Assembly: GCA_964019335.1 (NCBI GenBank)
Contig: OZ025669.1
Coordinates: 1 to 64,000, forward strand
Reading direction: 5' to 3'
DNA from: Diplonema japonicum
Lineage: Eukaryota > Euglenozoa > Diplonemea > Diplonemida > Diplonemidae
DNA length: 64,000 nt
The notes under the pieces were generated by a model that saw nothing but the letters and a program-made list of their open reading frames with translations, did no database searches and was not told where the DNA came from. Positions 43,201 through 55,200 of the stretch are shown here, piece by piece. Made by a program: the position numbers and the translations under genes. Position 1 is the first letter of the stretch. The number at the start of each line of letters is the position of its first letter.

Positions 43201-46200
43201 TTTGCAGGGTCCGAGCTCTTGTCTAACTGGCCTGCTATGTTGTCCAGCGCTTCCATATGCTCATGTAGCTGCTGCTTCGTGTCGTCGTTAAGCGTACTAT
43301 CCAGCATTGTGTACACACTCCCACGGTGTTCTAACAACTGTGCTGCGATGGTGTCTCTCTCCTGCGTCACTACCTTTGTGGGTGGTGCCTTCAGTTTATT
43401 CACGCAGATGCGCAGCTCTTCCAAATCATCCAACTCGGCTGTGCTTGACTCAGTGCCATAGTGTCTTGACGTTGCCCGCCCAGACTCAAGCTCCCAGTCG
43501 CGGCGTAGTGACTCTATCTGCTGCTTCAAGAGGTCGTTGCTCTTTTCCCCAGATTCCTTCATTTCCTTCTGAAGCTTCAGCAACTGTTGGAGTTGTTCGT
43601 TTAAACTACCATCAACAAGAAGTGAGGGAACTCTGGGGAGTTCAGGACTACCACCATTGCGCCCCGGGCTCCCCATTTTCCAAGAGTCTGCCCGTTCTCC
43701 CACACGTCTCGGGGTATCCCACGCACTTGAAACTGGACTGGCCGCATCCTCAAAGGTCAACGACGAAGCTGTAGGTGATGCTGGCAGTGCAATGGCTTCT
43801 GCTCGCGCAAGGCGCACAGCAGCTGCCGACGGTGGCGAACGTCGTACAGCAGCTCTTGTGTGAGACGGCGTACCAAAACTTACCTTCCTCACATACGCCC
43901 TGCCGGTGTCAGGCGGAGACTCTGTTCCACCTATTGGTCGACTCTTCTGATACTTGCGCTGCTCGTGCAGGATAGAATCCACGCCCGAGTGGTGTTTCTT
44001 AAGATCTGAGTACATGGGGTCCGGGTCCAACGAGAGCAGGGGGAACGTGCAATTAAATGAATCATTATCTTCCGTTTGCTGCTGTCCAGCAACCTTGAGA
44101 AGGCACTGGTAAGCCTCAGCACGTGAGCGAGTTTCTTCATCGAGCGCAGGAGTGGCCAACACTTCAGATACGCGTTTCATTTGATGAACGAGAGCTTCCT
44201 CTGGATCTAGATGCGACTGCAGTGCTGCCCGGTGAGGCTCTAACTTTGCACGCAATTCCTTCGGGCAGTCAGGTAGAGCCATTATCTTTCCAACAGCGCG
44301 TTCACGTTCAGCAACCTCGGCAGTCACTAAAGTAAGCACAGGCAATTGCTGCAAGCAACCTTTCAGACAGACGACATAGTCACTGACCTGGCTTTGTGCT
44401 TCATGAGGTAGATCCTCCTGATCGACTTCAAGGAACTGGTCCACTATCTCAATCTGCTTCAAACTGATAAGATCATCGTTTGCTTCATGTAGGCAACGCA
44501 GATGTTCATTTAGCATTACGTGTAGCATGTCAGGAGCATTTTGGATCATGCGGACTACAGCTTCTATCCTTTCCGGGAGGATGCTACTTAACCTGTCCGA
44601 ACATGGTGCTGGACTGCCACCTGTCAGTGTTTCTGCTCTTCTTAACCTCTCATTCTTCCCTTGCTTTGGGCTTCCCAACGATCGTAGTATCTTTATATGT
44701 TCCTCTAAATCAAAAAGCTCTGCTTGCGGCAAGGCTTCTAGCTTGTCAGCTTCAGACAACAACTTGGCGGCAACAGATATGATGTCAGTAGGCGCTTTCA
44801 CATTCGCTCGTTCGGTGCCTAGCAGCCGGCGGTGGGCCTCCAAGGCGTGCAGCTTCTGCTCCGATAGCGTCCCGTGCCTATTCAGGATGTCCTCCATTTG
44901 CGATATCGATGCCACCATCTGCGTCAAGTTGTCCAACTGCGGAACTAGCTGCAGCACGTCGTTCATATTAGTTGTTCCAGTGCTTGTCAAGAGGTTCTTT
45001 TCCAACACTTTCAGCTGTCGCTCCTTGTGGCACAAGTCCTCTAGATGCAATTTAGAGAGCTGGGACAGGCCTTCAGAGATGTTCTTCAATACTGTACGTA
45101 GTGTCCTGAAGTCAAACCTCTGCCGTTCACTGATGCTGCTAAAGTCTTCCAAAGAAGCAATGCATGACGCAATTACTTCTACTCTCCTTGGCGTGTAGCA
45201 GTTGTGCAAGTCGAACATTTGCCGGCGAAGCTTGAACACAGAGTCGCGAAGCTCGGGATCCTCTATTTCAGTAAGCACATCGGTAAGGACGCGCATCTCT
45301 TGCCACAGCAAGATCCTTGCCTCATTGCCTATTGCTTTGCACGCAAGCCGCTTTGTTTCTCCCTCTGCAACTGATACGGCGCCATGAAGGGCTGCTTTGT
45401 GCTGCGCAAGGTGCTCCTCTAGGTAGGATAGCATCGTAGTGTTCAACTCAGGGAGTGCCCTTCGCAATTTTTTTGTCGCCTCGTTTAATGATGCTGATGG
45501 CTCCCCTTCCAGCCCTTCCAAAAAGGTAAGATGTGTGAACACTGTGTTTAGCTCAGGTCGCTGCGTGCTTAGGCTCTTGGCCAACGCCGCAACTTTCTGT
45601 TGCAAGTGCTCTTCAGGAACTGAATTCAATGCATCGCTATACTGCTGCAGCATATCTGTTAAAGCTGGTTCAGTACCTACCAACATAGCCTGCAAAGCTT
45701 CATAATGTTCTCGAAGCTTTTGCTGTATCTTTTGTGGCACATGTTCGTCGTTCGCTAAGGAAGAAAGCTCTGCTACCATGTAGTACAACGACGACAGCTT
45801 ATCAGTGTGCCGCGACGACTCGCTGTCCTCACTGGGTGACCTTGCGAGCTGTTTGTCAATGCCTTTCTTCAACTGACTAGGCAGGCACTCATGGCATGCC
45901 AGCAAAGAAGCCAAACTCCTGTTACTACCGCTCAGTAGCAGTGTGTCAACCGTATCCTCAAACACCTTAATGTCCTCAATGTCGATGTCGGTTACGGCTA
46001 TCTTCTCTAGGTGATGTTGCAACGAGGTCTGCGCTGACCGCAGCTGCTCCTTAGCCCCATCAGCCACCTCTCTACTAAGGATGTCGTCGATCTCGTCCTG
46101 TTGCTTTTTCAAGTCATCGACCAGCTTCAGAGTCTCGGGAGTCTTCGCTTTCACCTCCAGCTTGCACAGAGACTCAATGATCGCTTTCTGTTGTGCCTTG

Positions 46201-49200
46201 CTAGTAGGTGTCATAGGTACCTTGAGGTTTCCCCTCAATGGTGCATCAAGCGGCCTAGGTGATTCCAATGGCTTGTTCAGAGTAAGCATCGGGATAGTAG
46301 GCATCATCATAGGCACCGCTCTAGCCTCCTGCCGTTCACTTTCCTTGTCCCTATCCTGCTCTGTCTCCTTCATGCTTTGTATCTGCTTTTTTAATTGTTC
46401 CAGTTCCGAGGCAGTTCGCTCCCCAACTTGATCTTTTACTATCTCAGGTAGGTCCTTTAGCAACCCCTCGAGCTTCTCCTGTTTAGCAAGTAATTGTTCC
46501 AAGAGGCTCCATGGAACAGGTTGCAGCGTACGATCAACAGGTGCAGGTGCAGGTGCAGGTGCAGGTGCAGATACTGGTGACGGTATTGCGGATTCAAGCG
46601 CGGGTGTAGGAGTAGGTATTGGTACAGGCTCAGTCGGCTCCAATGCGGGAGACACAGGGACGGTAACAAGCATAGGTGTACTTACTTCCTCGCCTGTGCT
46701 CATATCTTTAAGCTTTTGTAATTCTTCGAGTCGCTTGTTCTCAGCTTCCTCAAGCGATTGCCGCTCCTTCTCCAGCTCATAGTCCGGTGCACTTGTAGAT
46801 GTAGAAGTATTGTCTTCCGTAGTTTCTTTTCGCTCGTCTGCAACGGGTGACACAGAAGTGCTAATGTTAGGTGACTTGTCAGAAGCTGACTTTTCCAATA
46901 TTTGTCGCAGCCTATGTTGCTCGTTGATGATCTCCTGAAGAGCACCATAGAGCCTCCTTTCGTGTGACGGACTCACCATCTGCTCCTCTTGTTCCAAGCG
47001 TTGCAAATTCTCCCGCATTTCATTGGCAAGTACTTCTGCTTCAAGCATTGACCTATAGTCTTCCTCACAGCTTTTATCCATTGTGCTTAATGAAAATACA
47101 TCATGATCAACAACTACTGTCCCAGCCAAAACCCTCTCTCCGCGCGTGCTCTCCGTCATCTTTGCATTCCCCCCTCTTTCTTCCTTTTTGTGTTTTTCAA
47201 TTGGAGAAGGGGAATACAGATGAGCATTAACTACAGTGTTAGGAGCACTGTTATCATGTGTAAATGAATTTCGCTCGTTCGTTTCACTACCTTCAAAACA
47301 TTCATTTTCACAATAATGTTCCAAATACGTAAGGTTTTCCTTCTCCTCCAAAAGAGCCGTCGGAACAACTGGAACTGGAACTGGAACCGGGACCGGGGCT
47401 TCAGCCTGAGCCTCAGCTCGAGCTGCTGGAACCTGAACCGGAGCCGACTGAAGCTCTTCCTCCGTCGTCGCTCCCGCCTTCGCATCTACGCTCGGCTTTT
47501 CTTCCTCTGCCTCTGCCCCTGCCTCTGCCTGTGTTCGTGGAGACGATGAACGGGAAGGCGAAGATGACGATGACGGCGCGTGCGATGTGGGCTTCTGCTT
47601 CTCCGTCCCTGCCTCTTCTTTTCCTTTCGAAACAGCCGGAACCTCAGCCTCAGTCTCAGCCTCAACCTCGGTCTCAGCCTCAACCTCAACGTTCGCCACG
47701 CGTTCATCAACAGCAACAACACCGCTGCTGTCTCTTTCTCCGTCCTTTTGCACCGCTGTCTCCGCCTCCGCGGGCTGTCCCTCGACTGCCGGCGACGACA
47801 ACAACGGCGGTGGCGAAGACGGCTGTGTGCCACCCGCGACCTCTTCTTGCTCTTTTTCCTCGGGGGCAGCAGGAGCGGGGACAGCGGGAGCGGGTGAGGA
47901 GGTTGGCACCGAAACGGGCTTCCCTGCCTCAGCCTCATCAGGACCGGGTCCTCGTGCGGCATCGTCGCCACCAGCTGCCTCAGCCTGAGGGACAGCTGTC
48001 GGTGTGGCGGTGGGAACCGCAGCAGCGGCGGGAGTGGGTGATGTGGGCACAGCGGTCGTACCTGTTTATTTTTAATTATTTTGTTTGATTCCCCCTAAAA
48101 CACACCTGGCTCCAACTCGCGCTCCTCTGCAACCTTCATTTCTTCCTCCTGAAGCGGCGGCCTCGGTCCCTCCTCTTCGTCCTGCTTTTTCTTTTCTTCC
48201 TCCACCACCTGGTCCTTCTCCGGGGCTTCTTCTTCCTCAGGCTGGCTCGCGTGCTCCGATGGAACGCTGCCCTCAGCAGCACTATCTTCCGTGTCGTCAG
48301 AGCCCAGCTCCTCCAGCGCCTTTCGCTTCTCGTCGACCTCTGCACGCAGCGCCGCTTCCCAATCGGCAGGCCCGGCGGTTGCCTCCGCCTCCGCCTCCGC
48401 CTCCATCTCGGGAAGCTCCGAACTCATCCTCTGCAGCGTTCCCTTTTCTTGTTCCATCACTTCTCGGGCTGCCTTCAGGGATGTCACGTCCTGCACCAGG
48501 TCGGGGTTCTCGCCCGCCGACGTGGTATCGGTGCAGCGCGAGCGGCTCGTCGAGGGGGCTGGTCCGTCAGCCTCTGAGGCGGGGGCGAGGGCTGCAACCT
48601 GCTCGGAGAGCACCCGCAGCTGCTCTTCTGCCCTGTCTTGTTTCCAGTCCTTCAGCTCATCCACCCTGGCCCGCAGGGCGTCCAGCTCATCCTCGAGCTT
48701 CTGCCTCGCGAGGTCGTCCGACCCATCGTCCCTCCCAGCTTGCAAGGCCTCTGCTTCGTTGATCTTCGCAACAATGTCCTCCCTCAGCTTCTTCGCCCAT
48801 GCCGGCTCCGCGTCAGCGTCGCCACGTTCTGCCTCGTTGCGTGCGGGCCTGGATTCCTCTCCCTTCGAGGAGGACGAGGGGCGGACGCTGCTCTCTTCCT
48901 TCTCCTCCAAAAGAGCCGTCGGAACAACTGGAACTGGAACTGGAACCGGGACCGGGGCTTCAGCCTGAGCCTCAGCTCGAGCTGCTGGAACCTGAACCGG
49001 AGCCGACTGAAGCTCTTCCTCCGTCGTCGCTCCCGCCTTCGCATCTACGCTCGGCTTTTCTTCCTCTGCCTCTGCCCCTGCCTCTGCCTGTGTTCGTGGA
49101 GACGATGAACGGGAAGGCGAAGATGACGATGACGGCGCGTGCGATGTGGGCTTCTGCTTCTCCGTCCCTGCCTCTTCTTTTCCTTTCGAAACAGCCGGAA

Positions 49201-52200
49201 CCTCAGCCTCAGTCTCAGCCTCAACCTCGGTCTCAGCCTCAACCTCAACGTTCGCCACGCGTTCATCAACAGCAACAACACCGCTGCTGTCTCTTTCTCC
49301 GTCCTTTTGCACCGCTGTCTCCGCCTCCGCGGGCTGTCCCTCGACTGCCGGCGACGACAACAACGGCGGTGGCGAAGACGGCTGTGTGCCACCCGCGACC
49401 TCTTCTTGCTCTTTTTCCTCGGGGGCAGCAGGAGCGGGGACAGCGGGAGCGGGTGAGGAGGTTGGCACCGAAACGGGCTTCCCTGCCTCAGCCTCATCAG
49501 GACCGGGTCCTCGTGCGGCATCGTCGCCACCAGCTGCCTCAGCCTGAGGGACAGCTGTCGGTGTGGCGGTGGGAACCGCAGCAGCGGCGGGAGTGGGTGA
49601 TGTGGGCACAGCGGTCGTACCTGTTTATTTTTAATTATTTTGTTTGATTCCCCCTAAAACACACCTGGCTCCAACTCGCGCTCCTCTGCAACCTTCATTT
49701 CTTCCTCCTGAAGCGGCGGCCTCGGTCCCTCCTCTTCGTCCTGCTTTTTCTTTTCTTCCTCCACCACCTGGTCCTTCTCCGGGGCTTCTTCTTCCTCAGG
49801 CTGGCTCGCGTGCTCCGATGGAACGCTGCCCTCAGCAGCACTATCTTCCGTGTCGTCAGAGCCCAGCTCCTCCAGCGCCTTTCGCTTCTCGTCGACCTCT
49901 GCACGCAGCGCCGCTTCCCAATCGGCAGGCCCGGCGGTTGCCTCCGCCTCCGCCTCCGCCTCCATCTCGGGAAGCTCCGAACTCATCCTCTGCAGCGTTC
50001 CCTTTTCTTGTTCCATCACTTCTCGGGCTGCCTTCAGGGATGTCACGTCCTGCACCAGGTCGGGGTTCTCGCCCGCCGACGTGGTATCGGTGCAGCGCGA
50101 GCGGCTCGTCGAGGGGGCTGGTCCGTCAGCCTCTGAGGCGGGGGCGAGGGCTGCAACCTGCTCGGAGAGCACCCGCAGCTGCTCTTCTGCCCTGTCTTGT
50201 TTCCAGTCCTTCAGCTCATCCACCCTGGCCCGCAGGGCGTCCAGCTCATCCTCGAGCTTCTGCCTCGCGAGGTCGTCCGACCCATCGTCCCTCCCAGCTT
50301 GCAAGGCCTCTGCTTCGTTGATCTTCGCAACAATGTCCTCCCTCAGCTTCTTCGCCCATGCCGGCTCCGCGTCAGCGTCGCCACGTTCTGCCTCGTTGCG
50401 TGCGGGCCTGGATTCCTCTCCCTTCGAGGAGGACGAGGGGCGGACGCTGCTCTCTTCCTTCTCCTCCAAAAGAGCCGTCGGAACAACTGGAACTGGAACT
50501 GGAACCGGGACCGGGGCTTCAGCCTGAGCCTCAGCTCGAGCTGCTGGAACCTGAACCGGAGCCGACTGAAGCTCTTCCTCCGTCGTCGCTCCCGCCTTCG
50601 CATCTACGCTCGGCTTTTCTTCCTCTGCCTCTGCCCCTGCCTCTGCCTGTGTTCGTGGAGACGATGAACGGGAAGGCGAAGATGACGATGACGGCGCGTG
50701 CGATGTGGGCTTCTGCTTCTCCGTCCCTGCCTCTTCTTTTCCTTTCGAAACAGCCGGAACCTCAGCCTCAGTCTCAGCCTCAACCTCGGTCTCAGCCTCA
50801 ACCTCAACGTTCGCCACGCGTTCATCAACAGCAACAACACCGCTGCTGTCTCTTTCTCCGTCCTTTTGCACCGCTGTCTCCGCCTCCGCGGGCTGTCCCT
50901 CGACTGCCGGCGACGACAACAACGGCGGTGGCGAAGACGGCTGTGTGCCACCCGCGACCTCTTCTTGCTCTTTTTCCTCGGGGGCAGCAGGAGCGGGGAC
51001 AGCGGGAGCGGGTGAGGAGGTTGGCACCGAAACGGGCTTCCCTGCCTCAGCCTCATCAGGACCGGGTCCTCGTGCGGCATCGTCGCCACCAGCTGCCTCA
51101 GCCTGAGGGACAGCTGTCGGTGTGGCGGTGGGAACCGCAGCAGCGGCGGGAGTGGGTGATGTGGGCACAGCGGTCGTACCTGTTTATTTTTAATTATTTT
51201 GTTTGATTCCCCCTAAAACACACCTGGCTCCAACTCGCGCTCCTCTGCAACCTTCATTTCTTCCTCCTGAAGCGGCGGCCTCGGTCCCTCCTCTTCGTCC
51301 TGCTTTTTCTTTTCTTCCTCCACCACCTGGTCCTTCTCCGGGGCTTCTTCTTCCTCAGGCTGGCTCGCGTGCTCCGATGGAACGCTGCCCTCAGCAGCAC
51401 TATCTTCCGTGTCGTCAGAGCCCAGCTCCTCCAGCGCCTTTCGCTTCTCGTCGACCTCTGCACGCAGCGCCGCTTCCCAATCGGCAGGCCCGGCGGTTGC
51501 CTCCGCCTCCGCCTCCGCCTCCATCTCGGGAAGCTCCGAACTCATCCTCTGCAGCGTTCCCTTTTCTTGTTCCATCACTTCTCGGGCTGCCTTCAGGGAT
51601 GTCACGTCCTGCACCAGGTCGGGGTTCTCGCCCGCCGACGTGGTATCGGTGCAGCGCGAGCGGCTCGTCGAGGGGGCTGGTCCGTCAGCCTCTGAGGCGG
51701 GGGCGAGGGCTGCAACCTGCTCGGAGAGCACCCGCAGCTGCTCTTCTGCCCTGTCTTGTTTCCAGTCCTTCAGCTCATCCACCCTGGCCCGCAGGGCGTC
51801 CAGCTCATCCTCGAGCTTCTGCCTCGCGAGGTCGTCCGACCCATCGTCCCTCCCAGCTTGCAAGGCCTCTGCTTCGTTGATCTTCGCAACAATGTCCTCC
51901 CTCAGCTTCTTCGCCCATGCCGGCTCCGCGTCAGCGTCGCCACGTTCTGCCTCGTTGCGTGCGGGCCTGGATTCCTCTCCCTTCGAGGAGGACGAGGGGC
52001 GGACGCTGCTCTCTTCCTTCTCCTCCAAAAGAGCCGTCGGAACAACTGGAACTGGAACTGGAACCGGGACCGGGGCTTCAGCCTGAGCCTCAGCTCGAGC
52101 TGCTGGAACCTGAACCGGAGCCGACTGAAGCTCTTCCTCCGTCGTCGCTCCCGCCTTCGCATCTACGCTCGGCTTTTCTTCCTCTGCCTCTGCCCCTGCC

Positions 52201-55200
52201 TCTGCCTGTGTTCGTGGAGACGATGAACGGGAAGGCGAAGATGACGATGACGGCGCGTGCGATGTGGGCTTCTGCTTCTCCGTCCCTGCCTCTTCTTTTC
52301 CTTTCGAAACAGCCGGAACCTCAGCCTCAGTCTCAGCCTCAACCTCGGTCTCAGCCTCAACCTCAACGTTCGCCACGCGTTCATCAACAGCAACAACACC
52401 GCTGCTGTCTCTTTCTCCGTCCTTTTGCACCGCTGTCTCCGCCTCCGCGGGCTGTCCCTCGACTGCCGGCGACGACAACAACGGCGGTGGCGAAGACGGC
52501 TGTGTGCCACCCGCGACCTCTTCTTGCTCTTTTTCCTCGGGGGCAGCAGGAGCGGGGACAGCGGGAGCGGGTGAGGAGGTTGGCACCGAAACGGGCTTCC
52601 CTGCCTCAGCCTCATCAGGACCGGGTCCTCGTGCGGCATCGTCGCCACCAGCTGCCTCAGCCTGAGGGACAGCTGTCGGTGTGGCGGTGGGAACCGCAGC
52701 AGCGGCGGGAGTGGGTGATGTGGGCACAGCGGTCGTACCTGTTTATTTTTAATTATTTTGTTTGATTCCCCCTAAAACACACCTGGCTCCAACTCGCGCT
52801 CCTCTGCAACCTTCATTTCTTCCTCCTGAAGCGGCGGCCTCGGTCCCTCCTCTTCGTCCTGCTTTTTCTTTTCTTCCTCCACCACCTGGTCCTTCTCCGG
52901 GGCTTCTTCTTCCTCAGGCTGGCTCGCGTGCTCCGATGGAACGCTGCCCTCAGCAGCACTATCTTCCGTGTCGTCAGAGCCCAGCTCCTCCAGCGCCTTT
53001 CGCTTCTCGTCGACCTCTGCACGCAGCGCCGCTTCCCAATCGGCAGGCCCGGCGGTTGCCTCCGCCTCCGCCTCCGCCTCCATCTCGGGAAGCTCCGAAC
53101 TCATCCTCTGCAGCGTTCCCTTTTCTTGTTCCATCACTTCTCGGGCTGCCTTCAGGGATGTCACGTCCTGCACCAGGTCGGGGTTCTCGCCCGCCGACGT
53201 GGTATCGGTGCAGCGCGAGCGGCTCGTCGAGGGGGCTGGTCCGTCAGCCTCTGAGGCGGGGGCGAGGGCTGCAACCTGCTCGGAGAGCACCCGCAGCTGC
53301 TCTTCTGCCCTGTCTTGTTTCCAGTCCTTCAGCTCATCCACCCTGGCCCGCAGGGCGTCCAGCTCATCCTCGAGCTTCTGCCTCGCGAGGTCGTCCGACC
53401 CATCGTCCCTCCCAGCTTGCAAGGCCTCTGCTTCGTTGATCTTCGCAACAATGTCCTCCCTCAGCTTCTTCGCCCATGCCGGCTCCGCGTCAGCGTCGCC
53501 ACGTTCTGCCTCGTTGCGTGCGGGCCTGGATTCCTCTCCCTTCGAGGAGGACGAGGGGCGGACGCTGCTCTCTTCCTTCTCCTCCAAAAGAGCCGTCGGA
53601 ACAACTGGAACTGGAACTGGAACCGGGACCGGGGCTTCAGCCTGAGCCTCAGCTCGAGCTGCTGGAACCTGAACCGGAGCCGACTGAAGCTCTTCCTCCG
53701 TCGTCGCTCCCGCCTTCGCATCTACGCTCGGCTTTTCTTCCTCTGCCTCTGCCCCTGCCTCTGCCTGTGTTCGTGGAGACGATGAACGGGAAGGCGAAGA
53801 TGACGATGACGGCGCGTGCGATGTGGGCTTCTGCTTCTCCGTCCCTGCCTCTTCTTTTCCTTTCGAAACAGCCGGAACCTCAGCCTCAGTCTCAGCCTCA
53901 ACCTCGGTCTCAGCCTCAACCTCAACGTTCGCCACGCGTTCATCAACAGCAACAACACCGCTGCTGTCTCTTTCTCCGTCCTTTTGCACCGCTGTCTCCG
54001 CCTCCGCGGGCTGTCCCTCGACTGCCGGCGACGACAACAACGGCGGTGGCGAAGACGGCTGTGTGCCACCCGCGACCTCTTCTTGCTCTTTTTCCTCGGG
54101 GGCAGCAGGAGCGGGGACAGCGGGAGCGGGTGAGGAGGTTGGCACCGAAACGGGCTTCCCTGCCTCAGCCTCATCAGGACCGGGTCCTCGTGCGGCATCG
54201 TCGCCACCAGCTGCCTCAGCCTGAGGGACAGCTGTCGGTGTGGCGGTGGGAACCGCAGCAGCGGCGGGAGTGGGTGATGTGGGCACAGCGGTCGTACCTG
54301 TTTATTTTTAATTATTTTGTTTGATTCCCCCTAAAACACACCTGGCTCCAACTCGCGCTCCTCTGCAACCTTCATTTCTTCCTCCTGAAGCGGCGGCCTC
54401 GGTCCCTCCTCTTCGTCCTGCTTTTTCTTTTCTTCCTCCACCACCTGGTCCTTCTCCGGGGCTTCTTCTTCCTCAGGCTGGCTCGCGTGCTCCGATGGAA
54501 CGCTGCCCTCAGCAGCACTATCTTCCGTGTCGTCAGAGCCCAGCTCCTCCAGCGCCTTTCGCTTCTCGTCGACCTCTGCACGCAGCGCCGCTTCCCAATC
54601 GGCAGGCCCGGCGGTTGCCTCCGCCTCCGCCTCCGCCTCCATCTCGGGAAGCTCCGAACTCATCCTCTGCAGCGTTCCCTTTTCTTGTTCCATCACTTCT
54701 CGGGCTGCCTTCAGGGATGTCACGTCCTGCACCAGGTCGGGGTTCTCGCCCGCCGACGTGGTATCGGTGCAGCGCGAGCGGCTCGTCGAGGGGGCTGGTC
54801 CGTCAGCCTCTGAGGCGGGGGCGAGGGCTGCAACCTGCTCGGAGAGCACCCGCAGCTGCTCTTCTGCCCTGTCTTGTTTCCAGTCCTTCAGCTCATCCAC
54901 CCTGGCCCGCAGGGCGTCCAGCTCATCCTCGAGCTTCTGCCTCGCGAGGTCGTCCGACCCATCGTCCCTCCCAGCTTGCAAGGCCTCTGCTTCGTTGATC
55001 TTCGCAACAATGTCCTCCCTCAGCTTCTTCGCCCATGCCGGCTCCGCGTCAGCGTCGCCACGTTCTGCCTCGTTGCGTGCGGGCCTGGATTCCTCTCCCT
55101 TCGAGGAGGACGAGGGGCGGACGCTGCTCTCTTCCTTCTCCTCCAAAAGAGCCGTCGGAACAACTGGAACTGGAACTGGAACCGGGACCGGGGCTTCAGC

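Noticed and set aside
47231-49647. Plus-strand Pro/Gln/Leu/Arg-rich frames opposite the exon modules
   Set aside because: They are repeated at the 1,559-bp period as shadows of GC-rich low-complexity coding sequence and have no family features.
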